A stretch of 64,000 nt of DNA from Caulobacter segnis. Lineage in GTDB: Bacteria > Pseudomonadota > Alphaproteobacteria > Caulobacterales > Caulobacteraceae. A program made the position numbers and the translations under genes. The stretch's first letter is position 1. Each line of letters starts with the position of its first letter. The notes under the pieces are model-generated. The model worked only from the letters and a program-made list of their open reading frames with translations, was not told the DNA's origin and searched no databases. Shown one piece after another: positions 1-8,280 of the stretch. Location: assembly GCF_029543125.1 (NCBI RefSeq), contig NZ_JARQWW010000005.1:310001-374000 (forward strand), written 5' to 3'.

Positions 1-442
1 GAAGATCGCCACCCAGGGCGGACATGACGCGATAGGCCGCCTCATGGGCCGCGCGGCGATCTTGCCCCCCATCTGCGGCGCGCGCGGCCTCGACCAGACG
101 GCGCAGCGCGACGGAGGCTCCGCCCGGCTGCTCGGCCAGCCATTCCCAATGGCGCGGCAGGAGGGTCACCTCCCGCGCCACCACGCCCAACTTCGGACGC
201 CCCCTGCCCCGCTGAGGCTCAGGTTCGGCATAACGCCCACGAACCTCGCCCTCGTCCCCACGGAGGTCGAGATCGATCAACCTCCCCTTGCGGTCGAACG
301 TCAGGACAGTTTGGTTGGGGTCCGCCTTCAGCGCCTTCCAGACAGCCACCGCCACCTCGGCCCGGTGGCCCGAGGCGATGCGATGATGACCGGCGAAAGC
401 CGTACAGACTTCAGGCGTGGGGGAGTTGGTCGCATCTTTCAT
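1..442 (-). CDS. DUF2239 family protein (partial, 3' end outside window)
   Basis: The reading frame opens at the ATG at 442 (MKDATNSPTPEV) and stays open for 147 codons to base 1, so the C-terminus lies outside the window. The visible part has the features I associate with DUF2239: an early TAFAGHHRIASGH segment, a DLDLRGDEGEVRGRY strand, a GRGRPKLGVVAREVTLLPRH block and a GGASVALRRLVEAAR helix. The family is cytosolic and of unknown function. The gene lies 51 bp downstream of the repeat-protein gene on the same strand, which does not prove a shared transcript. The family call is from motif memory. Confidence 0.75.
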   Translation of the reverse strand, partial: MKDATNSPTPEVCTAFAGHHRIASGHRAEVAVAVWKALKADPNQTVLTFDRKGRLIDLDLRGDEGEVRGRYAEPEPQRGRGRPKLGVVAREVTLLPRHWEWLAEQPGGASVALRRLVEAARAADGGQDRRAAHEAAYRVMSALGGDL

Positions 443-493
443 GCGCGCCTTTTACCCGGACGAAATATGGACGTCAATATCGCCCGGGTGATA

Positions 494-3400
494 TCAACCG
501 TAGAACGGATTGATCCCGATCGCCTCCAACTGCGCGGGGCTCATGCACTCGTTCAACTGGTAGGCCGTGAACTTGTTGATCTGAGCGTTGGTCATGGAGC
601 CCAGCTGATGCGTGCTCATCTGCTGGAGCTGTTCCTTGGACAAGCCGGGAATCTGGGCCGGCATCAGATAGCCGATTTGGGTGGTGTTGAGCTGGCCGAC
701 GACGGTGGGCGAAAGCTGACCGATCTGGGTCGGGGTCAGAGCCTTGATCTGGCTGGGCGAGAAGCCTCCGATATCCGTGATGTCGAACGCCGCGAGCTGC
801 ACGCCGGAAAGGCCCCCCATCTGGTCGCTGCTGAGCTTGCCGATCTGTTCGGTGCTGAACGCCGCGATAGCGTTGTTGGAGAAGGCTGCGATCTGGCTGG
901 CCGAGAACGCGCCGATCTGGGTGACGCTGAGTTCGCCCACATCCTCCACCGTGAAGCCGCGGATCTGCGCCGCCGACAATCCGGCGATCTGCCCCCCGGA
1001 AAGCGCCGCCACCTGGCTCGCCGACAGCGCCGAAATCTCCTCCGCCGAGAAGGATGCGAGCTGACTTCCGCTCAGGGTGGAGATCTGGGTGGTCGTGAAC
1101 TCCGCCATGTCGGCGACCGCCAGCGCCTCGAGCTGGGTGGTCGACAGACCCTGGATCTGGCTCTGGGTCAGAGCGCCGAACCGCGTGGCGTCCATGCCCA
1201 CGACGTTCTCCGTCGTAAGTGCGCCGATCTGAGCGGCGGAGAAGGCGCCGATCTGGCTCGTCGTCAGGGCGTTGAAGTGCGTGGCCGTCAATCCGCCGAT
1301 GTTGGTCGTGCTCAGTCCGGCGATCTGGGTGTTGTCCAGCGACGCCACCTGGGTCGAGCTCAGCGCCGAGAAGGCCCCGGCCGAAATCCCGCCGATCTGG
1401 GCGGCGGTCAGCTTGTCCAGCTCGGTGATGGACAGCCCGGCGACCGTCGTGGCGGAAAGCGCGCCGAACTGCGTGCCGGTCAGTTGGCCCAGACGGCTGC
1501 GCAGGTGCCCCGCCTCCAGCGCCAGGACCTGATCAGCGTTCAGGCCTTGGACCTGCGTTGCCGACAGCGCCGCGAACTCGGTGCTCGTCATCTCATGCAG
1601 GTTCGTGGCCGCTACGGCGCCCAACTGCGTCGCGCTGAGCGCGCCGAGCTGGCTGATCGTGAACTCCTCGAAGTCGGTGATCGACAGGCTGGCGATCTGG
1701 GTCGTGGTCAGCCCGCCGATCTGGCCGTTGGACAGACTCGCGACCTGGGTCGCAGTAAGCGCCGACAGTGCGGTCGCATTCAGCGCGCCGATCTGGCTGC
1801 TGACGAGACTGGCGATCTGAGTTCCCAGCATGTCGCCGACCTGCGTCGCGGTCAGAGCCCCCACCTGAGTCGTCGTGAAGCCCCCCAACTGCGTCTTGCT
1901 CAGCCGGGTGATCTGGGTGGTGTCGAGGCTCGAGACAGCGGTCGTCGATAGCCCGCCGATCTGGGCCGCCGACAGCGAGGCCACCTGGGAGGCGTTGAAC
2001 TCCCGCACATCATCGGGGCTGAGGCCGCCGATCTGCGTGGTCGTCAGCCCCTTCATCTGGGTGGTGGTCAGGGTTGCGATCTGGGTCGCGTCCAGCTCGG
2101 CGAAGGCGGTGGATGACAGGGCGCTGAGCTGGGTGGCGGTAAGCGCTGCGATCTGGGTCGTGGTCAAGGCGCCGATTGCGGTCTCGCCCATGGCCGCCAA
2201 CTGGGTGGTCGTCAGCCCCTTGACTTGGGTGACCGAAAGCGCCGCGACCGCGGTGGAAGACAGACCCGAGATATTGGTGGCCGAGAACGCGGCCATCTGC
2301 GTGGGCGTGAAGGCGGCGAGCTGCGTCGCGGTGAACTCGCCGAAATCCTCAGCGCTCAAGCTCTTGAGCTGCGTCGCCGTCAGGCCGCCGACTTGTGTGG
2401 TCGTCAGCATCGCCACCTGGGTGGCGTTCAAGCTGGCGAAGGCCGTTGTCGATAGCGCCGCGACCTGAGAGGGCGTCAGGGCGGCGAGTTGCTCGTCGGA
2501 CAACTGGCTGAAGGCGTCGACGTTCAGGGCCGCGAGCTGGGTTGGCGTCAGAGAATTGAACTGCGTCGTGCTCAGTGCATCAATGTCGGTCTTGTCGAAC
2601 AGGGCCAGCTGCGTCGCCGTCAGGGCGCGGACCTGCGTCACGCCTAGGGCCGCCAGTTGTGAAGCGCTGAAATCCGAAATGCCCGTGGCGGAGAGCGCCG
2701 CGATCTGCGCCGCCGACATGGCGGCGATCTGGGTGGTCGTGAAGGAGATGACGTCATCGCGATCGAAGCCCTTCATCTGGGTCGCCGTAAGGCCCCGGAT
2801 TTGGGTGACGGTGAGCCCCGACAACTCTTCGGGCGTCAACGATCCGATATTGGTGGCTGAAAGCGCCGCCAATTGCACACTGGTGAAGGCCGCGATCTGA
2901 TCGGAGTCGAACTCCGCGAAGTCGTCCTCGCTCAGGCTGCGGAGCTGGGCGACGGAGATGGCGCGGATTTGGGTTGCGGATAGCGCGCCGACCTGCGCCG
3001 CCGTCAACTCAGCCAAGGCCGAGGTGGACAGACCCGCGATCTGGCTTGGGGCCAGGTTGGCGATCTGATCGCTGTCGAACAAAGGCGTCAGAACCCCGAC
3101 CTGAGCGCCGCTGAGCGTCGCCATCTGGGTGCTGGTGAATTCGCCGACGTCCACCGCGTCCAGACCGCGAAGCTGGGTCGTGGTGAGCGCCTTGAGCTGG
3201 CTCGCGGACAGCGCCTCCACCTGTGCCTGGTTGAGAGCGGAAATCGCGGTGGGCGAAAGCTGGGCGATCTGCGACGGCGCCAGGGCGGCGATCTGCGTCG
3301 GCGTCAAGGCGGCGATGCCGCTGACGTCGATATCCTTCAGCTGGCTGGTGCTCAGCGCTTTCAGCTGGGTGGTCGTCAGGGGCGTGGTGCTGCTCAGAAC

Positions 3401-4702
3401 CGCCAGCCCCTCCGGAGTCAGGGCGTTGATCTGAATCCCGGTCATGACGTTGATCTGCTCGGCGGTGAATTCGCCCAGATCCTCGATGGTCAGACCCTTC
3501 ATCTGCGCCGCGCTGAGCGCGCGGACCTGGGTCGTGGTCAGGGATGCGATGTCGTCTTCGGACAGGTCGGACAGGGCTGTGACCGAAATTTGCATCACCT
3601 GGGCCGCGGTCAGGGCCCGCAGCTGAGTGATGTTGAACTTCTCGAAGTCGGCCACCTCCATCGACTTGATGTGAGGAATGCCGAGCCTGCCGATCTGGGT
3701 CACGGTCAGACCGGAGATCTGATCCTCGGTCAGGCCTCGGAACTGGGTGGTGGTGAGCGCGCCGAACTGAGAAGGATTGAGGCTTGAGATCTGCTCGGCG
3801 GAAAGGCTCTTGAAGGCCTCCTCCGACAACCCTGAAACCTGCGCCATCGACAGGGCGCCGATCTGGGTCGAGCTGAAGTGCGCGAGCATCGTCGGCTCGA
3901 TCACCCCCATCTGAGCGACCGTCAGTCCTTTCATCTGGGTCATGTTCAGCGCGGTCAACTGACCCACACTGAAAGAGCTGAACAGCTCAGGCTTCAACGC
4001 CCTGATCTGCGCGGCTGACAGTTGCTGAATCTGCGCGGGGCTGAATTCGGCGATGTCGTCGACGCCGAGCGCATTGAGCTGCGTGACGGTCAGGGTCTTC
4101 AGCTGGGTTTCATTCAGGCTGGAGATCTGCTCGGCGCTCATTGCCGAAAGACCCGTGCCGGTCAGCCCTCTAAGCTGAGTGGCGCCCAATTGAGCGACCT
4201 GCTCAGCGGAAAACTCGCCGATGTCGTCCTCCGACAGGCCCTTCATCTGGGAGGCCGCGATGGATCGAAGCTGCGTCGCCGACAGCGCGGCGATCTGTTC
4301 GCGCGTCAGAGCCGAGAAGCCCGTTTCCGTAAACGCGCTGATCTGCGCGCCCTTGAGCTCCGCGATCGCGCCGACGTCGACGGCCGCGATCTGGCTTTCC
4401 GTCATTGCGCGGATCTGGCTCTGATTCAGAACCGCCAGTTGTCCCGGGCTGAAGGTGATGCCTGCGGAAAGACGCGGAATCTGGATGCGCGTCAGCGCCT
4501 TCACCTGCTGCGGAGACAGAGTGGCGAACTGCTCCGCGCTGACGGCCTCGATCGCGCTGCTGTTGATCGCCGCGATCTGAGACGGCGTCAGCAGCTTGAA
4601 TTCCGACGGCGGCAGCTCTTCAAAGAAGCCTGGGCCCAGCGTGGCGATCTGGCCCGGCGTGAGCTTGTTGATCGGCGTGTTCGAGACCGACGAAATGGTC
4701 AT
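494..4702 (-). CDS. Giant octapeptide-repeat protein, function unknown
   Basis: This 1402-residue protein is almost wholly an 8-residue repeat of form L-[S/T]-x-x-Q-[I/V/L]-x-x (for example LTTTQIAA, LSATQLRS). It starts near residue 14 and runs close to the C-terminus, giving roughly 170 units. Every seventh unit carries an acidic pair in place of T-Q and is usually followed by Phe (LSEDDIGE-F, LGVDDIAE-F, LSAEDFGE-F). The unit three further on often has A or G in place of Q. Together these give a 56-residue super-repeat, for example acidic units at about residues 156, 212, 268, then 348, 404, then 590, 646, 702, then 782, 838, 894. Register breaks occur near residues 78-91, 436-441 and 538-549, with another near 1000. 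There is no Sec signal, membrane segment, RTX nonapeptide or recognised catalytic domain. The only cysteine I see is near the end (NECMSPAQ). S/T-x-x-E/Q/D is a classic helix-capping box, so a solenoid of very short helices is my inference. Function is unknown. Confidence 0.85.
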   Translation of the reverse strand: MTISSVSNTPINKLTPGQIATLGPGFFEELPPSEFKLLTPSQIAAINSSAIEAVSAEQFATLSPQQVKALTRIQIPRLSAGITFSPGQLAVLNQSQIRAMTESQIAAVDVGAIAELKGAQISAFTETGFSALTREQIAALSATQLRSIAASQMKGLSEDDIGEFSAEQVAQLGATQLRGLTGTGLSAMSAEQISSLNETQLKTLTVTQLNALGVDDIAEFSPAQIQQLSAAQIRALKPELFSSFSVGQLTALNMTQMKGLTVAQMGVIEPTMLAHFSSTQIGALSMAQVSGLSEEAFKSLSAEQISSLNPSQFGALTTTQFRGLTEDQISGLTVTQIGRLGIPHIKSMEVADFEKFNITQLRALTAAQVMQISVTALSDLSEDDIASLTTTQVRALSAAQMKGLTIEDLGEFTAEQINVMTGIQINALTPEGLAVLSSTTPLTTTQLKALSTSQLKDIDVSGIAALTPTQIAALAPSQIAQLSPTAISALNQAQVEALSASQLKALTTTQLRGLDAVDVGEFTSTQMATLSGAQVGVLTPLFDSDQIANLAPSQIAGLSTSALAELTAAQVGALSATQIRAISVAQLRSLSEDDFAEFDSDQIAAFTSVQLAALSATNIGSLTPEELSGLTVTQIRGLTATQMKGFDRDDVISFTTTQIAAMSAAQIAALSATGISDFSASQLAALGVTQVRALTATQLALFDKTDIDALSTTQFNSLTPTQLAALNVDAFSQLSDEQLAALTPSQVAALSTTAFASLNATQVAMLTTTQVGGLTATQLKSLSAEDFGEFTATQLAAFTPTQMAAFSATNISGLSSTAVAALSVTQVKGLTTTQLAAMGETAIGALTTTQIAALTATQLSALSSTAFAELDATQIATLTTTQMKGLTTTQIGGLSPDDVREFNASQVASLSAAQIGGLSTTAVSSLDTTQITRLSKTQLGGFTTTQVGALTATQVGDMLGTQIASLVSSQIGALNATALSALTATQVASLSNGQIGGLTTTQIASLSITDFEEFTISQLGALSATQLGAVAATNLHEMTSTEFAALSATQVQGLNADQVLALEAGHLRSRLGQLTGTQFGALSATTVAGLSITELDKLTAAQIGGISAGAFSALSSTQVASLDNTQIAGLSTTNIGGLTATHFNALTTSQIGAFSAAQIGALTTENVVGMDATRFGALTQSQIQGLSTTQLEALAVADMAEFTTTQISTLSGSQLASFSAEEISALSASQVAALSGGQIAGLSAAQIRGFTVEDVGELSVTQIGAFSASQIAAFSNNAIAAFSTEQIGKLSSDQMGGLSGVQLAAFDITDIGGFSPSQIKALTPTQIGQLSPTVVGQLNTTQIGYLMPAQIPGLSKEQLQQMSTHQLGSMTNAQINKFTAYQLNECMSPAQLEAIGINPFYG
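560..4663 (-). repeat. 24-bp coding repeat array with 168-bp super-period
   Basis: This is the DNA counterpart of the octapeptide array. Eight codons give a 24-bp period and seven units give a 168-bp super-period. The reverse-complement motif ATCTGGGTCGTGGTC and its relatives recur across the region. Codon choice varies between copies, so the repeats are diverged at DNA level and conserved mainly at protein level. This argues for old duplication kept by selection rather than recent tandem expansion. The even codon periodicity also leaves long open frames on the opposite strand, which are artefacts. Confidence 0.85.
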
Positions 4703-4946
4703 GAGGCGAAGGGACCTGATCCACAGCCCGGCGCGATCGAGAGTCCGAGGGCCGTCAGCCCCTGGCCCCTAGCAAACCCCGCCGCCCTCCACATGGCGAC
4801 GACGCCTGAGCGCCCGATCATCATCGACAGCCGGACAAGCCCCTGACCCCGCCCGACGCGAACCGGCGACACCGGTTGCGCAGGTCGGAACCTAGCTGAT
4901 TCCCGTAGGAGTGGTGACTATTAGGGTTAAGCCCAGAAAGGTGCTG

Positions 4947-5396
4947 TCAGCCGCGCCGAACAAGCACAACACCACCGATGACCAGCGCAAGACCCGCGAT
5001 CCGGGTCAGGTTCACGGGACGGGCGGCTACGCCGAAACCGCCGAAGTGGTCGATGCACAGGCTGATCAGCATCTGCCCGGCGACGAAGATGGTCATGGCC
5101 GAGGCCACACCGATCCGGGGAATAGCGTATGCGGCGGCGACGACGAACACCGCGCCATAAAGACCGCCCAACCACGCGTACCAGGGCGCCGCCGCGGTCG
5201 CCGCGTAGTCGGGTCTGATCCGTAGGGCCATGACCGCGACCAGCAGCACCAGAGTGCCGCCTGCGAAGGACATGAAAGCGGCGTTGACCGGGCTGTTCAG
5301 CGACCGCGCCAACAGCGCGTTGGTCGGCGCCTGCACGGCCGCCAATCCGCCGCCGACAAGGCAGCCCAGAATGGCCAGGATCAGAGACTTGGGCAT
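4947..5396 (-). CDS. YdcZ/DUF606 DMT-superfamily inner membrane protein
   Basis: This 149-residue, very hydrophobic protein has about five membrane segments. It has the family's opening (ILAILGCLVGGGLAAVQAP and N-A-L-L-A-R) and an internal IGVASAMTIFVAGQMLISL segment, which match the small half-size transporters of the DUF606/YdcZ group. Substrates of that family are not established. It starts 7 bp after the stop of the upstream flavoprotein gene on the same strand, so the two are probably co-transcribed. The length is normal for the family. Confidence 0.8.
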   Translation of the reverse strand: MPKSLILAILGCLVGGGLAAVQAPTNALLARSLNSPVNAAFMSFAGGTLVLLVAVMALRIRPDYAATAAAPWYAWLGGLYGAVFVVAAAYAIPRIGVASAMTIFVAGQMLISLCIDHFGGFGVAARPVNLTRIAGLALVIGGVVLVRRG

Positions 5397-5403
5397 CGGG
5401 TCC

Positions 5404-6624
5404 TCAATTCCTCAGATAGGCCAGTACGCCAAGCGCCGCCGCACGTCCCGTCGCAAAGGACGCCTGCAGCAGGTAGCCGCCCGTCGGCGCCTCCCAATCC
5501 AGCATCTCGCCCGCCAGGAAGACACCCGGCCGGGCTTTCAGCATCAGATCGGCGTTCACGCTGTCCAGGCTGACGCCGCCGGCCGTGGAGATCGCGCGAT
5601 CCATCGGCGCGCAGCCGGTGAGCTTGACCGGCGCCGCCTTGACCAGCGCGGCCAAGGCGGTCGGTGTTGCCGGCAGGTTCACGCCGCAGGCCTCGCGCAG
5701 AAGTCCGATCGCGGCCGGTGAGAGGTTCAGCGCCTTGCGCAGAAGGTTGGCGACGGACTCGCCTTTGCGCCCACGGGCGAGCTTGTTTTCAATCTGGCCC
5801 GCGGAAAGGTCGGGCCGAAGGTCGATCTCAAGAACCGCCTCGCCCTGCCCCTCCACCGCATCGCGCAGCGCGGACGACAGCGCATAGATCCCGCCGCCTT
5901 CCAGGCCGTAGGCGGAGAGCATGATCTCGCCTTTCACCTGACGTCCGGCGAACGTCAGGCCGACGGCCTTCAGAGGCGTGCCCGCGAAGCGTTCCTTGAA
6001 GACCTCGCTCCATGGAACAAGGAAGCCGACATTGCTGGGCCGGAACGGGGTGATCCGCGCCCCGGCGCCCTCGAAAGCCGTCGTCCAGCGACCGTCAGAT
6101 CCGAGCTTCGCCCAGCTCCCACCCCCCAGGGCCATGATCACCGCATCCGCGCGGACGACCTCATCCCCCTCAGGGCCCGCGAACTTCAACTCACCGGCGT
6201 CCGTCCATCCCGTCCAAGTGCGGCGCGGACGAAAGGCCACGCCCTGCGCCTCCAGCTGCTTCAGCCACTCGCGCAACAGCGGCGAGGCCTTCATGGCCTT
6301 GGGGAACACGCGGCCGCTCGATCCGACGAAGGTCTGCTGGCCCAGCCCTTCGGCCCACTTGATTAGCGCCTTGGGCGGAAACGCCTCGATCATGCCACGC
6401 AACCGCTCGGTCGCCGGGCCATAGCGGCGAAGGAAGCGGTCCAGGGGCTCCGAATGGGTCAGGTTCAACCCTCCCCGCCCCGCCATCAGGAACTTCCGGC
6501 CAAGGGACGGCATGCGGTCGTAGACGGTCACCGACGCGCCCGCCGAACTCAGCACCTCAGCGGCCATGAGGCCGGCGGGGCCGCCGCCGATGACGGCGAC
6601 CTTGGAAGGCGAGGATGAGCTCAT
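5404..6624 (-). CDS. BaiN/HI0933-like FAD-dependent oxidoreductase (TIGR03862-type)
   Basis: This 406-residue flavoprotein has an N-terminal Rossmann dinucleotide motif (AVIGGGPAGLMAAEVL, residues about 9-24). The family-specific GRKFLMAGRGGLNLTHSE block follows at about residue 45, and a C-terminal FAD-contact segment ends in GEMLDWEAPTGGYLLQ. This architecture matches the HI0933-like NAD(P)/FAD oxidoreductases, most closely the TIGR03862 branch found in many proteobacteria. The physiological substrate is unknown. It is the first gene of a likely two-gene operon with the YdcZ-type transporter 7 bp downstream. Confidence 0.85.
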   Translation of the reverse strand: MSSSSPSKVAVIGGGPAGLMAAEVLSSAGASVTVYDRMPSLGRKFLMAGRGGLNLTHSEPLDRFLRRYGPATERLRGMIEAFPPKALIKWAEGLGQQTFVGSSGRVFPKAMKASPLLREWLKQLEAQGVAFRPRRTWTGWTDAGELKFAGPEGDEVVRADAVIMALGGGSWAKLGSDGRWTTAFEGAGARITPFRPSNVGFLVPWSEVFKERFAGTPLKAVGLTFAGRQVKGEIMLSAYGLEGGGIYALSSALRDAVEGQGEAVLEIDLRPDLSAGQIENKLARGRKGESVANLLRKALNLSPAAIGLLREACGVNLPATPTALAALVKAAPVKLTGCAPMDRAISTAGGVSLDSVNADLMLKARPGVFLAGEMLDWEAPTGGYLLQASFATGRAAALGVLAYLRN

Positions 6625-6670
6625 GACCCGCTATCTGCCTCGCCTGTCGCGCATCGCCAAGCCAGGATGT

Positions 6671-7561
6671 TCAGGGACGGCCGTCACCTTGGGCGGCCGC
6701 GGCCTCGATCAGCGCGACGATCATGGCGTTCATAGGCGTCGCGATGCCATGCTGCGCGCCCCGCCGCACGATGACGCCGTTGCGGGCGTCCAGCTCCATG
6801 GGGCGGCCGGCGGCGCGATCCGCGTGCAGGGAGTTCACGCCATCGGCCGGCCCGGAGCGATAACCGTCCACCACGGACTGCCCCAGATCGTCGGGCAGGT
6901 CAGCGCCCTCCGCACGCCCCACCGACACGCACTCGGCGACCAAGGCCTTCATGATCTCGGCGATCGGTTCGCGATGCGCCACGCCGGATGGCTTGAGCGT
7001 CAGAGCATTCACCGCGCCGGCGCAGTTCAGCGCAAGCTTCCGCCAGGCCGCCGTCTTGAAATCGTCGGTGGTCGAAACCGCGATCGGCGTATGGGCGAAG
7101 AGCCCGACGAAAGCCTCCCCGGCATCGCCGGACGGAACCAGGATCGTGCCCATCCGGCGCTGGCGGATGCGTCCGGGTGCGGCCCGTTCGGCCGGGATGT
7201 CGACCACAGCCGGAACGATCACCGCGCCCGGCAGATGCGGTGCGAACCGCTCCACATGCTCGACGCCGTTCTGCAGGACGGCGATCCGCGTCTTTGGCCC
7301 AACCAGCCCCTTCAGCCAGGTCAGCGCACCCGCCGTGTCATAGGCCTTGGTGCAGACCAGAACCCAGTCCACCGCCGTTGCGGCGGCAGGATCGGTCAGC
7401 ACCGTCGGGCTCGCGGCGATGTCGCCGTCGGGGGTTTCGACCTTCAGCTCATCAAAGGCGGTGCGGGCGCAGACTGTGACGTCGAAGTCCGGGTTCTGGG
7501 CCAGCCAGGCGGCGACGGTTCCACCCACGGCGCCGGGGCCGACAATGGCGATCTTCTGCAT
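6671..7561 (-). CDS. Ketopantoate reductase family protein
   Basis: The protein has an N-terminal NADPH-binding glycine motif (KIAIVGPGAVGGTVAAWLA) and a central KLALNCAGAVNALT segment, the conserved Lys/Asn core of the PanE/ApbA family. That family reduces 2-dehydropantoate to pantoate in coenzyme A synthesis or acts on related 2-oxo acids. I chose the ATG at 7561 because AGAGGAAGG lies just upstream of it, whereas a start at 7645 would add 28 residues unlike the family. With that start the protein is 296 residues, a normal length. No panB or panC neighbours are present, so a paralogue with another substrate is possible. Confidence 0.8.
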   Translation of the reverse strand: MQKIAIVGPGAVGGTVAAWLAQNPDFDVTVCARTAFDELKVETPDGDIAASPTVLTDPAAATAVDWVLVCTKAYDTAGALTWLKGLVGPKTRIAVLQNGVEHVERFAPHLPGAVIVPAVVDIPAERAAPGRIRQRRMGTILVPSGDAGEAFVGLFAHTPIAVSTTDDFKTAAWRKLALNCAGAVNALTLKPSGVAHREPIAEIMKALVAECVSVGRAEGADLPDDLGQSVVDGYRSGPADGVNSLHADRAAGRPMELDARNGVIVRRGAQHGIATPMNAMIVALIEAAAAQGDGRP

Positions 7562-7706
7562 GGCCTTCCTCTTCGGAAACCGGTGTCCAGGCGCGGCACA
7601 GATAGGGCCGCATTCGAGTCTTGAACAGGGATTGCTCCCTTCCATTCGGCGGCGACGTCACCACCTGTCGGAACAGCTCAGCTTGAGCTTGAATGAGGAG
7701 ACGCCG

Positions 7707-8216
7707 ATGTCGCTGACCATGAGCCAAATGACCACGCCCGCCTTGGTGCGCGGCCTGCGAATCTTGTCCGAACTGCTGGTCAAGGGTGAGGCCTGGGCAG
7801 AGGCCAACGGCGTCGATCCTGCCGAACTGACCGCCGCCCGGCTGTTCGAGGACATGGCCTCGCTGACCGGCCAGGTGCAGCGCGTCAGCGACACCGCCAA
7901 GTTCGCCATCGCCCGCCTAAGCGGCGTCGACAGCCCAAGCATGCCCGACCAGGAGCAGACCTTCGCTGACCTGCACGACCGGATCGCCAAGACGATCGCC
8001 TATATCGAGAGCGTTCCGGCCTCGAAGATTGACGGAAGCGAGAGCCGGACCATCCAACTGAAATTCCCCCATGCCGAATTCAGCACAACCGGCAGCGCCT
8101 ATCTGACCGGCTTCGTCCTGCCGAACTTCTATTTCCACCTGACCACCGCCTACGACATCCTGCGCCACAAGGGCGTGCCGGTGGGCAAGCGCGACTATCT
8201 CGGCTCCTGGATGTGA
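7707..8216 (+). CDS. DUF1993 domain-containing protein
   Basis: The start at ATG 7707 is preceded by GAGGAG, giving 169 residues (the open frame extends upstream without any domain). The sequence fits DUF1993: a helical bundle with ARLFEDMASLTGQVQRVSDTAK, then a DRIAKTIAYIES helix, and near the end FYFHLTTAYDILRHKGVPVGK. DUF1993 belongs to the DinB/YfiT-like four-helix fold and its biochemical role is unknown. The protein has no signal peptide and is probably cytosolic. The gene appears to be a single unit between convergent and same-strand neighbours. Confidence 0.8.
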   Translation: MSLTMSQMTTPALVRGLRILSELLVKGEAWAEANGVDPAELTAARLFEDMASLTGQVQRVSDTAKFAIARLSGVDSPSMPDQEQTFADLHDRIAKTIAYIESVPASKIDGSESRTIQLKFPHAEFSTTGSAYLTGFVLPNFYFHLTTAYDILRHKGVPVGKRDYLGSWM

Positions 8217-8280
8217 GGACGCCTCTTGCGAGACGAGGCTGAAACCGCCCTACTCCCCGGGTGAAACTGGGGAGTAGTTC

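Noticed and set aside
44-1951. 635-codon plus-strand open frame, and many shorter ones, opposite the giant repeat gene
   Set aside because: They are the reverse-strand shadow of the 24-bp periodic gene; the product is a low-complexity Arg/Asp/Gly repeat with no domain or ribosome site.
494-4702. CRISPR or satellite array, suggested by short regular repeats
   Set aside because: The period is 24 bp with no unique spacers, copies vary in codons, and the array is one continuous reading frame.
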